From: Hyphomicrobiales bacterium
Lineage (GTDB): Bacteria > Pseudomonadota > Alphaproteobacteria > Rhizobiales > Beijerinckiaceae
Reading direction: 5' to 3'
Assembly (NCBI GenBank): GCA_019075865.1
Contig: JAGXAN010000002.1
Coordinates: 186,001 to 250,000, forward strand
DNA: 64,000 bases
The translations under genes and the position numbers were made by a program. Below are positions 41,749 through 50,171 of the stretch, piece by piece (the first letter of the stretch is position 1; the number at the start of each line of letters is the position of its first letter). The notes beneath the pieces are model-generated. The model was not told the origin of the DNA. It saw nothing but the letters and a program-made list of their open reading frames with translations, and did no database searches.

Positions 41749-42513
41749 CTACATCATTCCAAGATAGCTTGAGCTGTAATAGGTGCGCATTTTCTCGTCA
41801 TAAGCGCCGTCGACAGTCATCTGATCCTGATATTCCGGGCTGTCTTTTACTTTTTGCCGGTCAACGGTCACATGAATGAGACGCTCGGACCATGAGATCT
41901 TCTTCACCAATTGCGGGGAAAGCAAAACCTGCCGCCCCGGCCACCAATTGCGCGTATCCACTTTGATGTAGCGAATGACCCAGGTTTCATCGTCAATCAA
42001 AAAATCGGCCGCATGGCCAATCTCGCCATCGGTTGCGTGGATGTGATAGCCGATCACCGATTCCACGCTGCGCAAATGCGGATCCTCATGGCTGCGCGGA
42101 TGCGTCACCTTGCCCTTGGTTTGCATGTCGGGTGGCAGAGGTGCCTGAAACGGCACGGCGATCGCATTGCTGAGCGGATAAAGCCCGCCGCCCCAATAGG
42201 GCCCGAGACCGTAAAACTCATAAATATTGACCTCATGCTGACGCGATACCGTTTTGTGGGTATCGCTTTCCGGGCTGTCCTTGACCTGTTGCCGGGTCAA
42301 ATTCACCGAAAGCCGCCCAAGGCTGCGGTCAACCGCATTCAGCGCGGAGCACGGGATCAGCACCTTGCGGCCCGGCAACCAATTGCCGGTATCGACCTCA
42401 AGCCAACGCGCAGTCCAATTGGAATCCTCGAACAATATGTCAGTCACGGCACCCAGGTCTCCGTCACTCGCATGAATGGCGAAGCCCCGTATTGAAGATG
42501 AATTCCATAGCAT
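41749..42513 (-). CDS. Double PRC-barrel protein
   Basis: The 254-aa product is a tandem repeat of a PRC-barrel domain. The two halves share SIRGFAIHASDGDLGAV / SVIGYHIHATDGEIGHA, then VDTGNWLPGRKVLIP / VDTRNWWPGRQVLLS, and QQVKDSPE / QKVKDSPE at about residues 10-100 and 150-240. PRC barrels bind RNA, photosystem subunits or other partners; stand-alone stress versions are common in this group and their job is unknown. No signal peptide is visible. I found no EcfG site directly before it. Confidence 0.85.
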   Translation of the reverse strand: MLWNSSSIRGFAIHASDGDLGAVTDILFEDSNWTARWLEVDTGNWLPGRKVLIPCSALNAVDRSLGRLSVNLTRQQVKDSPESDTHKTVSRQHEVNIYEFYGLGPYWGGGLYPLSNAIAVPFQAPLPPDMQTKGKVTHPRSHEDPHLRSVESVIGYHIHATDGEIGHAADFLIDDETWVIRYIKVDTRNWWPGRQVLLSPQLVKKISWSERLIHVTVDRQKVKDSPEYQDQMTVDGAYDEKMRTYYSSSYLGMM

Positions 42514-42576
42514 GGTGAACCCCTTTTGTTTGATCGCCGCGCCGAAACCGGGGTCTCTGTCCTGATGGGAGCCCCG

Positions 42577-42711
42577 TCACCGACGCCAGTGCCTTCTCAT
42601 ATATGGGTGCGGCGCGGCGTAGCCGTAAGGTTGCGCATAATAGTAATTTGGCTGCCCATAAGCGCCATAAGAATAGCTGTCATAGCGCTGCTGCGCGATG
42701 CCCTGACACAA
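42577..42711 (-). pseudogene. Tyr-rich small exported-protein tail, probably decayed
   Basis: One minus-strand frame gives about 44 residues that look like the tail of a small secreted protein: QQRYDSYSYGAYGQPNYYY, then QPYGYAAPHPYMRRHW. No ATG opens it; a TTG at 42711 is the only start near. An ATG at 42746 lies in another frame and reads MNRKATILSVA, like a signal-peptide start, so one frameshift could have separated leader and tail. It fills most of the 320-bp gap between its neighbours. Confidence 0.4.
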
Positions 42712-42835
42712 CGCGCGACGGAGAGAATGGTTGCTTTGCGATTCATGATTGCTGGATGGGGTGGGGGAGTGGTGCTTAGAGCTTTATAGAATCCAGTTGC
42801 TGCGCGAGCACCCCACAAACCCTCTATTTAGCCCC

Positions 42836-43297
42836 CTACATAGCCGAATAATCCTCCACATCCTGCGGCACCTTCAACCCTTCGTCGGGCAAGTCGAGTT
42901 CGGCAAAGGGCACGCAGGATTTGTCCGCTATGCGCTTTTTGCCGTGCATCACCACGAGGCCGGATATGGCGGACGCGCCGACATTGGCATTGCCTTCCGC
43001 GCTATAGACAATGTAGCTGTACTCGCCCTTGGTGAATCGAATTTGGTATTCCATGCCCGCAAACCGTTGCTGCATTTGCCAGATGTTGCCAGCTTTGGGC
43101 GAGCCGATGATCGATATTTCGTCCCGGCCCGGCGTTCCAAAGTGATAAACGATTTGCCCGCCTGTCACATCCACCAAAACCCGCTTGGCACCAAACGCGC
43201 AGGAAAACAGCTTTGTCGTGTCAGTTTTGGCATATGCCACCGGGCCTTGGCCAAGGGCCGCAAGCCCAATCAATCCGAGCATAGGAATCCATTTCAT
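42836..43297 (-). CDS. Exported hypothetical protein
   Basis: The 153-aa product has a signal peptide (MKWIPMLGLIGLAALGQGPVAYA) with a cleavage site after AYA, then a small beta-rich domain with two Cys (FSCAFG and DKSCVP) that could form a disulfide. I do not recognise the family. The ATG overlaps the stop of the upstream Cys-motif gene (ATGA), so the two are coupled, although one product is cytoplasmic and this one periplasmic. The GTG two codons earlier is another start. Confidence 0.75.
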   Translation of the reverse strand: MKWIPMLGLIGLAALGQGPVAYAKTDTTKLFSCAFGAKRVLVDVTGGQIVYHFGTPGRDEISIIGSPKAGNIWQMQQRFAGMEYQIRFTKGEYSYIVYSAEGNANVGASAISGLVVMHGKKRIADKSCVPFAELDLPDEGLKVPQDVEDYSAM

Positions 43298-44010
43298 AAG
43301 CACGTGCCTCCCACAAGATTTTGCCCAGTATCGGTCGCGCCATGCGCCTTGTCACCAGTGCCGGTCTGGCCTGCAATTTGGGAGGTGGCGAGCAATTGCC
43401 GGGCCTTGTCCTGAAAGGCTAGCCAAGTGTTTTCCAACTGGCCGACGCGCGGTGCCACCCATGCGATCTGTCGCACCAGCGCAGCCAGCATCCGCAGCTT
43501 CTGGTGAAGCTCGGTGGCCCTTGACGCCAGCGCCTGGTAATCGCTGGCCGCCAGATAATCACCGTTGCGCCGGATGCACACGCCAAGGCAGTTTTGCGGT
43601 GCCTCGACCTGTCCGCAGGTGGCGCATAGCCAGACGGTGGCCTGCCCGATATCGCCCTTTTCGTCGTTGGGTGGCGCATTCAGGATGGGCGCGGCGGCGG
43701 TGAGGGCTTCGCGCGCGCGCAACTGAAGGCGGCGGTAGGCCGTCTCCAAATCGCCATGCCCGACATCAAGCGCCGATAGGGCAGCAACCACGACCGCAAG
43801 TGCCGCGGCATGTTCCCGCATTGTGAGAAAGTCATGCAGCAATTGCGCATATTCCTGCGCGCCGACAATTTCCAGCTTGCGAAAGTCACATTTGGCGATG
43901 CACGGCTCCAGATTGCCCATGGCACCACATCCGATACAGCGCCAAAGGGTCCAGCAGTCGGGCAGTGTCGTCTCGTCGAAGGGCAGGCTCTCAGTATCAG
44001 AATTTGGCAT
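43294..44010 (-). CDS. Hypothetical protein with duplicated Cys motif
   Basis: The 238-aa product contains the same motif twice: WRCIGCGAMGNLEPCIAKC near residue 20 and WLCATCGQVEAPQNCLGVC near 135. In each, two Cys pairs are followed after about ten residues by a Tyr-Leu helix (EYAQLL / DYQAL) and a long helical stretch, so it looks like an internal duplication of a zinc- or Fe-S-binding unit plus helix. I do not know the function. The frame is open to 44229 but overlaps the ABC-F gene there; the ATG at 44010 is preferred. It is coupled to the exported protein gene that follows. Confidence 0.65.
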   Translation of the reverse strand: MPNSDTESLPFDETTLPDCWTLWRCIGCGAMGNLEPCIAKCDFRKLEIVGAQEYAQLLHDFLTMREHAAALAVVVAALSALDVGHGDLETAYRRLQLRAREALTAAAPILNAPPNDEKGDIGQATVWLCATCGQVEAPQNCLGVCIRRNGDYLAASDYQALASRATELHQKLRMLAALVRQIAWVAPRVGQLENTWLAFQDKARQLLATSQIAGQTGTGDKAHGATDTGQNLVGGTCL

Positions 44011-44164
44011 TGAACGGGCTTCCACCTTGACACGCGACCCTAGGGCCGAGCCCAAGTGGAATTCAATCAAGTTTTTGGCCATGGACAGAACGATTATGGA
44101 ATTGGAGACGTTTTGTCTCAGGCAAATCGACAAAACCCGATCTGCCCGCTTCAATCCCTCGAGC

Positions 44165-45787
44165 TCAGCGGTGGATGCCAGGTGCTTCCTGCCCGGTGCG
44201 GGCGACATATTCGCTATAGCCGCCGCCATATTGGTGGATGCCCTCGGGGGTCAATTCCAGCACGCGATTGGAGAGGGCGGCCAGAAAGTGGCGATCATGC
44301 GACACAAACAGCATCGTGCCCTCATATTGCGACAGGGCCGTGATCAGCATTTCCTTGGTGACAATGTCGAGATGGTTGGTCGGTTCATCCAGCACCAGGA
44401 AATTGGGCGGATCAAACAGCATCAAAGCCATGACCAGTCGCGCCTTTTCGCCGCCCGAAAGCACACGGCATTTCTTTTCGACATCGTCTCCGGAAAAGCC
44501 GAAAGCGCCCGCCAATGCGCGCAGCGAGCCTTGACCCGCCTGCGGAAACGCATCCTCCAGCGTCTGGAAAATCGTGCGCTCGCCATCGAGCAATTCCATG
44601 GCGTGCTGGGCAAAATAACCCATTTTCACGCTGCCCCCCAATGTCACCGCCCCGCCGTCGGGCGACGTTGTGCCGGTCACCAGCTTCAACAAGGTTGATT
44701 TGCCCGCACCATTGACCCCCATGACGCACCAGCGCTCCTTGCGCCGCACTTCAAAATTCAGGCCTTCGTAAATGCGCAACTTGCCGTAGCTTTTGTCGAC
44801 GCTTTTGATGCTGACAATGTCTTCGCCCGAGCGCGGGGCTGGCTGGAATTCAAAAGCCACGCTCTGACGCCGTTTTGGCGGCTCAACACGCTCGATCTTG
44901 TCGAGTTTCTTCACCCGGCTCTGCACCTGCGCCGCATGCGAGGCGCGCGCCTTGAAACGCTCGATAAACTTGATTTCCTTGGCCAGCATGGCTTGCTGGC
45001 GCTCGAATTGCGCCTGCTGCTGCTTTTCATTCTGCGCCCGCTGCTGCTCATAAAATTCGTAATCGCCCGAGAAGGTCGACAAAGCGCCGCCATCGATCTC
45101 GATGATCTTGGTAACAATCCGGTTCATGAACTCGCGATCATGCGAGGTCATCATCAACGCGCCTTCATAGCCCTTGAGAAATTCCTCCAGCCAGATCAGG
45201 CTTTCGAGATCGAGATGGTTGCTGGGCTCATCCAGCAACATGACATCGGGGCGCATGAGCAGGATGCGGGCCAGAGCCACGCGCATTTTCCATCCCCCCG
45301 ATAGCTTGCCGACATCGGCATCCATCATTTCCTGGCTAAAGCTGAGGCCGGCCAGCACTTCGCGCGCCTTGCCTTCCAGGGCATAGCCGTCGAGGTCCTC
45401 AAAACGCGCCTGCACCTCGCCGTAACGCTCGATAATCGCGTCCATATCGTCGATTTGCGCCGGATCGGCCATGGCGGCCTCCAGCTTGCGCAATTCTCCC
45501 GCCACTTCGCTTACCGGCCCAACGCCATCCATTACCTCGGCCACAGCACTGCGCCCGGACATATCACCGACATCCTGGCTGAAATAGCCGATGCTGATAC
45601 CGCGATCGGCCGCAACCAACCCCTCGTCGGGTGCCTCCTGCCCGGTCATCAATCGGAAAAGCGTGGTCTTGCCCGCGCCATTGGGGCCAACCAGCCCGGC
45701 CTTCTCCCCCCGGAGCAGAGAGGCCGAGGCCTCGATAAACACGATCTGGTGACCATTCTGCTTGCTGATATTTTCGAGACGAATCAT
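44165..45787 (-). CDS. ABC-F family ATPase (YbiT/Uup-like)
   Basis: ABC-F proteins act on the ribosome, resolving stalls or conferring resistance; they have no membrane part. From the ATG at 45787 the product is 540 aa with two ATPase domains: Walker A GPNGAGKTT / GVNGAGKST, signatures LSGGWKMR / LSGGEKAR, Walker B LLDEPSNHLD / VLDEPTNHLD. The linker between them is long, charged and Gln/Arg-rich (EQQRAQNEKQQQAQFERQQ), the P-site tRNA interaction motif region. A frame to 45895 exists, but MIRLENISK is the usual start of the family. It is divergent from the epimerase gene. Confidence 0.93.
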   Translation of the reverse strand: MIRLENISKQNGHQIVFIEASASLLRGEKAGLVGPNGAGKTTLFRLMTGQEAPDEGLVAADRGISIGYFSQDVGDMSGRSAVAEVMDGVGPVSEVAGELRKLEAAMADPAQIDDMDAIIERYGEVQARFEDLDGYALEGKAREVLAGLSFSQEMMDADVGKLSGGWKMRVALARILLMRPDVMLLDEPSNHLDLESLIWLEEFLKGYEGALMMTSHDREFMNRIVTKIIEIDGGALSTFSGDYEFYEQQRAQNEKQQQAQFERQQAMLAKEIKFIERFKARASHAAQVQSRVKKLDKIERVEPPKRRQSVAFEFQPAPRSGEDIVSIKSVDKSYGKLRIYEGLNFEVRRKERWCVMGVNGAGKSTLLKLVTGTTSPDGGAVTLGGSVKMGYFAQHAMELLDGERTIFQTLEDAFPQAGQGSLRALAGAFGFSGDDVEKKCRVLSGGEKARLVMALMLFDPPNFLVLDEPTNHLDIVTKEMLITALSQYEGTMLFVSHDRHFLAALSNRVLELTPEGIHQYGGGYSEYVARTGQEAPGIHR

Positions 45788-45989
45788 GTGCGCGGACAAC
45801 CTTTGAACTGGGAATGCGGCCTTATGGCACGTTTCGGCCAAGCCGTGGAGTGGGCAAATCGCGCAACTGGATAGCGTGTGTTTGGCGCTCTTCACAAGGC
45901 TTCACCCGCGCGTCATCATGGCATTCGCATTATGGGCCTGCGCATCGCCGCTGGTGGCGGCATGGGCATAAAAGGCTGCGTGAGGACAT

Positions 45990-46961
45990 ATGCGGGTTTT
46001 GGTTACCGGCTCGGCCGGGTTTATCGGCTTTCACCTCTGCCAGCGCTTGCTGCGCGAGGGGCACGAGGTGATGGGTCTGGATGGCTTTACCCCCTATTAC
46101 GACACAGCCCTCAAGCACGCACGCCATGCGCAATTGATGCTTTTTCCAAAATTCACCGGCCACACCGGGATGTTAGAGGATGCGGGCGTGCTGGCGGCGG
46201 TCTTTGCCGAAGGCCGTTTTGACCGCGTGTATCATCTGGCGGCGCAGACGGGCGTGCGCTACAGCCTCGAAAATCCGAGGGCCTATATTGAAAGCAACAT
46301 TCTTGGCACGTTCAACCTGCTGGAAATGCTACGTATATTTCCGGTTGAACACTTTCTGCTTGCCTCCACCAGTTCGGTATATGGCGGCAATGCCAAATTG
46401 CCATTTTGCGAAAGCGATGCCACCGGCAGTCCGCTGACGCTTTACGCGGCCAGCAAGATATCCACCGAGGCCATGGCTGCCAGCTATAGTCATTTGTGGC
46501 AGATTCCAACCAGCGCGCTGCGCTTTTTCACGGTATATGGCCCTTGGGGGCGCCCGGACATGGCCCTGTTCAAATTTACCAAGGCCATCATCGAAGGCGC
46601 GCCAATCGAGGTTTATAACAGCGGCAGGATGCGGCGGGACTTCACCTATGTCACAGATCTGGTGGAGGCAATGATGCGGCTGGCGGAATGTCCGCCCATC
46701 GCGGCTAAGGGAACACCGTTTCAGGCAGTCAATCTGGGCGCGGGTAACCCGGTGGAACTCGTCGATCTCATCGCGGCAGTCGAACTTGCGGTTGGCAAGA
46801 AGGCCCTGCGTCGCCATCTGCCAATGCAAAAGGGCGATATGCTGGAGACATTTGCCGACGTGTCAAAGCTCAAATCCCTGACCGGTTACGTGCCGACCAC
46901 TTCCCTTGTCGACGGGGTCGGGCAATTTGTGGAATGGTATCGCGCCTATCACCAAGCCTAG
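45990..46961 (+). CDS. UDP-glucuronate 4-epimerase-like NAD-dependent epimerase
   Basis: This short-chain dehydrogenase-type sugar epimerase is 323 aa. The NAD motif VTGSAGFIGFHL is at residues 4-15, followed by DGFTPYYD, a loop close to that of UDP-glucuronate 4-epimerases, and the catalytic STSSVYG and YAASK (Tyr and Lys). The end has FADVSKLKSLTGY as in those enzymes. The product would be UDP-galacturonate for surface polysaccharide. No other polysaccharide gene is adjacent, so the destination is open; a related UDP-glucose or dTDP-sugar epimerase is less likely. Confidence 0.85.
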   Translation: MRVLVTGSAGFIGFHLCQRLLREGHEVMGLDGFTPYYDTALKHARHAQLMLFPKFTGHTGMLEDAGVLAAVFAEGRFDRVYHLAAQTGVRYSLENPRAYIESNILGTFNLLEMLRIFPVEHFLLASTSSVYGGNAKLPFCESDATGSPLTLYAASKISTEAMAASYSHLWQIPTSALRFFTVYGPWGRPDMALFKFTKAIIEGAPIEVYNSGRMRRDFTYVTDLVEAMMRLAECPPIAAKGTPFQAVNLGAGNPVELVDLIAAVELAVGKKALRRHLPMQKGDMLETFADVSKLKSLTGYVPTTSLVDGVGQFVEWYRAYHQA

Positions 46962-46974
46962 ATTTGCAGCACCG

Positions 46975-47038
46975 CCTATTTTTGCATCACAGATTGCATC
47001 CTGCCTATTTTATGTGCGTTTACGTAGTGCCCTATTTT
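46975..47038 (+). repeat. Three CCTATTTT direct repeats upstream of urtA
   Basis: CCTATTTT occurs at 46975-46982, 47004-47011 and 47031-47038, each preceded by G or C and spaced 29 and 27 bp, close to three helix turns. They lie upstream of the sigma-54-like promoter of urtA, where activator sites are expected, but do not match the NtrC consensus. Confidence 0.55.
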
Positions 47039-47068
47039 GTGGCGAATTTCAAAATGTTGAATAATATT

Positions 47069-47085
47069 CCATTGAAATTCAATGG
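47069..47085. promoter_or_regulatory. Palindrome CCATTGAA-A-TTCAATGG upstream of urtA
   Basis: A perfect 8+1+8 inverted repeat lies 21 bp upstream of the -24 element of the urea operon, followed by TTGCACCAAA (47087-47096), which resembles an NtrC half-site. It could bind a regulator as a dimer. The repeat is seen; the role is inferred. Confidence 0.5.
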
Positions 47086-47105
47086 ATTGCACCAAAAATA
47101 AAATT

Positions 47106-47121
47106 TGGCCGCGATATTGCT
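47106..47121 (+). promoter_or_regulatory. Sigma-54-like promoter of the urea locus
   Basis: TTGGCCGCGATATTGCT keeps the essential GG-N10-GC spacing (47107-47108 and 47119-47120) and the TTGCT of the -12; only the CACG part of the -24 box deviates. It is 76 nt before the urtA ATG. Nitrogen control of urea uptake through RpoN would be usual. Confidence 0.65.
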
Positions 47122-47197
47122 TTGCCCTCCTTGTCTCAGCCGTATTGGTTGATGATCGCATTATGTGCGGTTCACCGACTAGCCATTAGGGGTTCCT

Positions 47198-48490
47198 ATG
47201 TCAGTATCTCGTCGTAGTTTGTTGCGCAGTTCTGTCGCCATGCTGGGCGCAGTGTCGCTCAATAGTAAATTTGCTTTCGCCGCCGACGGACCGATCAAGA
47301 TTGGCATTTTGCATTCGTTGTCCGGCACCATGGCCATCAGCGAAACCACGCTCAAGGATGTCATGCTGATGCTGATTGCCGCACAAAATGCCAAGGGCGG
47401 CGTTTTGGGTCGCAAGCTTGAGGCGGTGGTTGTGGACCCGGCCTCCAACTGGCCGCTTTTTGCCGAAAAGGCCCGCGAATTGATTTCAAAGGATGGCGTA
47501 TCGGCCATCTTTGGCTGCTGGACATCGGTATCACGCAAATCGGTTTTGCCGGTGGTAAAGGAACTGGACTCGATACTCTTCTATCCCGTGCAATACGAAG
47601 GTCAGGAGAGCGAGCGCAACGTGTTTTACACCGGTGCCGCCCCGAACCAGCAAGCCATTCCCGCCGTTGATTATTTGATGAGCAAGGATGGTGGCTCTGT
47701 AAAGCGCTGGGTATTGGCGGGCACGGACTATGTCTATCCGCGCACCACCAACAAAATCCTGGAAGCCTATCTCAAATTGAAGGGCGTGGCGCAGGAAGAC
47801 ATTCTCATCAACTACACGCCATTTGGCCAATCTGATTGGCAAACCATTGTCTCCGACATCAAGAAATTCGGGTCGGCCGGCAAAAAGACCGCCGTGGTTT
47901 CCACCATCAACGGCGATGCCAATGTCCCCTTCTACAAGGAACTCGGCAATCAGGGCATCAAGGCGACCGATATTCCGGTTGTTGCCTTCTCGGTCGGTGA
48001 AGAAGAACTGTCGGGCATGGACACCAAGCCGTTGGTTGGCCATCTTGCGGCATGGAATTACTTTGAATCGGTGGATACCCCGATCAACAAAGCATTTATC
48101 GCCCAATGGCATGCCTATACCAAGAACCCGAAGCGCACGACCAATGATCCGATGGAAGCGGCCATGATCGGCTTCAGCATGTGGGTCAAGGCGGTGGAGA
48201 AGGCCAATTCCTTCAAGCCGGATGACGTGATTGATGCGATCATTGGCGTTAGCGTCCCCAACCTCACCGGCGGCACAGCGACCATGATGCCCAACCACCA
48301 CATCACCAAACCGGTGTTGATTGGTGAAATTCAGGCGGACGGGCAGATCGACACCGTCTGGCAGACGCCCGGCACTGTCGTCGCGCAGGAATGGTCTCCC
48401 TACCTGCCGGAGTCGAAAGATCTGATCTCCGATTGGCGCAAGCCATTGTCCTGTGGCAATCTGAACGTCAAGACCGGGCATTGCGGCTAA
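47198..48490 (+). CDS. urtA: Urea ABC transporter substrate-binding protein
   Basis: This periplasmic urea binder is 430 aa and starts with a twin-arginine signal (SRRSLLRSS) and AFAADG cleavage region. The mature part reads as UrtA: PIKIGILHSLSGTMAISE, FGCWTSVSRKSVLPV, FYPVQYEGQE and GAAPNQQAIPAVDYL. These are the conserved ligand-site segments that separate UrtA from branched-chain amino acid binders. A 9-bp stem-loop follows the stop before urtB. The first gene of the urt-ure locus. Confidence 0.95.
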   Translation: MSVSRRSLLRSSVAMLGAVSLNSKFAFAADGPIKIGILHSLSGTMAISETTLKDVMLMLIAAQNAKGGVLGRKLEAVVVDPASNWPLFAEKARELISKDGVSAIFGCWTSVSRKSVLPVVKELDSILFYPVQYEGQESERNVFYTGAAPNQQAIPAVDYLMSKDGGSVKRWVLAGTDYVYPRTTNKILEAYLKLKGVAQEDILINYTPFGQSDWQTIVSDIKKFGSAGKKTAVVSTINGDANVPFYKELGNQGIKATDIPVVAFSVGEEELSGMDTKPLVGHLAAWNYFESVDTPINKAFIAQWHAYTKNPKRTTNDPMEAAMIGFSMWVKAVEKANSFKPDDVIDAIIGVSVPNLTGGTATMMPNHHITKPVLIGEIQADGQIDTVWQTPGTVVAQEWSPYLPESKDLISDWRKPLSCGNLNVKTGHCG

Positions 48491-48510
48491 GCCCTTGAAC
48501 TGAAAATCTC

Positions 48511-48533
48511 GCCTGGCATCGCATATGCCGGGC
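48511..48533 (+). other. Stem-loop between urtA and urtB
   Basis: A 9-bp stem (GCCTGGCAT with ATGCCGGGC, one G-U pair) encloses a 5-nt loop, 20 nt after the urtA stop. Such intercistronic hairpins often protect the binding-protein mRNA and lower downstream expression. No T-run, so it is not a full terminator. Confidence 0.55.
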
Positions 48534-48572
48534 GGGCCATCTCATTCACATACAAATATCATTGGGGTTTCC

Positions 48573-50171
48573 ATGCATTGGTTGCGGCTTTTAGCCTTGT
48601 GGGTGGCAATAGCCATATTGCCGCAGAATGCATTCGCGGAGGGGCCGGATACGGCACTGGCCCGCTTTGCGCAGCATAATTTTATGGAATCAGCCAAAGC
48701 CGTGCGTGAATTGGCCAGTGACCAATGGTCGGGTGCCGGGGCCGTGCTGGCCGCACTTTCGGACAATCGCCTGTATTATGATGCCGCTTCCAAGGTCATC
48801 TATTTCAAGGATGAAAAAGGCACGCTGCACACCGCCAGGGACGGGCTGCCAGCGGCGGGCATTGACGTTGCCACCCTCTCGCCGGTGCACTTGAACAATG
48901 CGGTGCGCTCAGCCCTTGAGGATGCGAAGGGCAGCATGACCATGGTCTCGGCAGATCCCGTGCAGCGCCTTTCGGGCGCGAAAGATGCCTTTCGGGCGCA
49001 TGATCCTGCGGCCTTGCCCGCCATCACCGCCGAACTCGCCAAGGAAACCGATCCTGAGGTGAAATTGGCACTGCAACAGGCTCAGGCCGCCATCATCGCC
49101 GCTTCGGTAGACGCCCCGATTGCGCAGCGCTTGGATGCGATCAAGGTGGTTCAGGCGCGCGGCGATGATTTGGCCCTATCCGTATTGTCCGCCATTGGTA
49201 ACAATGCGCAAGGCGAGGTAAAGACCGCAGCGCTCGCCGCCACCGCCAACCTGCAAGCGACAGCGGCGATATGGGCCAACGTGCAGAATGTCTATTACGG
49301 CCTGTCTCTTGGCTCTGTGCTGCTCCTGGCCGCCATTGGCCTTGCCATCACCTTCGGTGTTATGGGCGTCATCAACATGGCGCATGGCGAGATGGTGATG
49401 CTGGGGGCCTACACAACTTATATCGTTCAGCAGTGGCTGCGCGCCTATCGCCCGGAATGGTTCGATGCCTCCCTGTTCATCGCGATTCCGCTGGCCTTTC
49501 TGGTCACCGGATTCATCGGTGTCATCATCGAGCGCACGATCATCCGTTTCCTTTACGGGCGACCGCTGGAAACGCTGCTGGCAACTTTCGGCCTCTCGCT
49601 GGTCCTGCAGCAGGCAGTTCGCACGATATTTGGTGCCGATAATCGCAACGTCGGCGCGCCGCATTTCATGAGCGGCATATTCCATCTGGGTGGCCTCTCG
49701 GTCACTTACGGCCGCATGTGGATCATCCTGTTTTCGATTTTGGTTTTTCTCGGGCTGCAAATGCTGCTGCGGGCCACTTCCTTTGGCCTGAAAATGCGTG
49801 CAGTGACACAAAACCGGCGCATGGCTTCTGCAATGGGCATTGACACCAACAAGATCGATGCGCTCGCCTTTGGACTGGGTTCAGGCATTGCCGGCATCGC
49901 CGGAGTGGCGCTGTCGCAACTGGATAATGTCTCGCCAAACCTCGGACAGAGCTACATTATTGACAGTTTCATGGTGGTGGTCTTTGGCGGCGTCGGCAAC
50001 CTTTGGGGCACACTGGTCGCCGCCATGTCGCTGGGCGTTGCCAACAAGATTTTGGAGCCATTTGTTGGGGCGGTGCTGGGCAAGATCCTCATCCTCATCT
50101 GCATCATCCTGTTCATTCAACGCCGTCCGCGCGGACTGTTTGCGCTTAAAGGCCGGGCGGTGGAATCATGA
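48573..50171 (+). CDS. urtB: Urea ABC transporter permease UrtB
   Basis: The 532-aa product has a signal-like N-terminus (LALWVAIAILPQNAFA), about 200 periplasmic residues with an HEAT-like Ala-rich helical region, and a LivH-type permease domain of eight or so helices (GVMGVINMAHGEMVMLGAYTTYIVQ; GRPLETLLATFGLSL). The long N-terminal part is typical of UrtB. The ATG at 48573 directly precedes the signal sequence; the longer frame to 48525 crosses the upstream gap. The end overlaps urtC by ATGA. Confidence 0.95.
   Translation: MHWLRLLALWVAIAILPQNAFAEGPDTALARFAQHNFMESAKAVRELASDQWSGAGAVLAALSDNRLYYDAASKVIYFKDEKGTLHTARDGLPAAGIDVATLSPVHLNNAVRSALEDAKGSMTMVSADPVQRLSGAKDAFRAHDPAALPAITAELAKETDPEVKLALQQAQAAIIAASVDAPIAQRLDAIKVVQARGDDLALSVLSAIGNNAQGEVKTAALAATANLQATAAIWANVQNVYYGLSLGSVLLLAAIGLAITFGVMGVINMAHGEMVMLGAYTTYIVQQWLRAYRPEWFDASLFIAIPLAFLVTGFIGVIIERTIIRFLYGRPLETLLATFGLSLVLQQAVRTIFGADNRNVGAPHFMSGIFHLGGLSVTYGRMWIILFSILVFLGLQMLLRATSFGLKMRAVTQNRRMASAMGIDTNKIDALAFGLGSGIAGIAGVALSQLDNVSPNLGQSYIIDSFMVVVFGGVGNLWGTLVAAMSLGVANKILEPFVGAVLGKILILICIILFIQRRPRGLFALKGRAVES

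Noticed and set aside
42710-42734. EcfG-like site GCAAC-N16-CGTT on the minus strand
   Set aside because: One mismatch in the key GGAAC element and it lies inside the Tyr-rich remnant, about 200 bp from the PRC-barrel gene; too weak beside eight exact sites.
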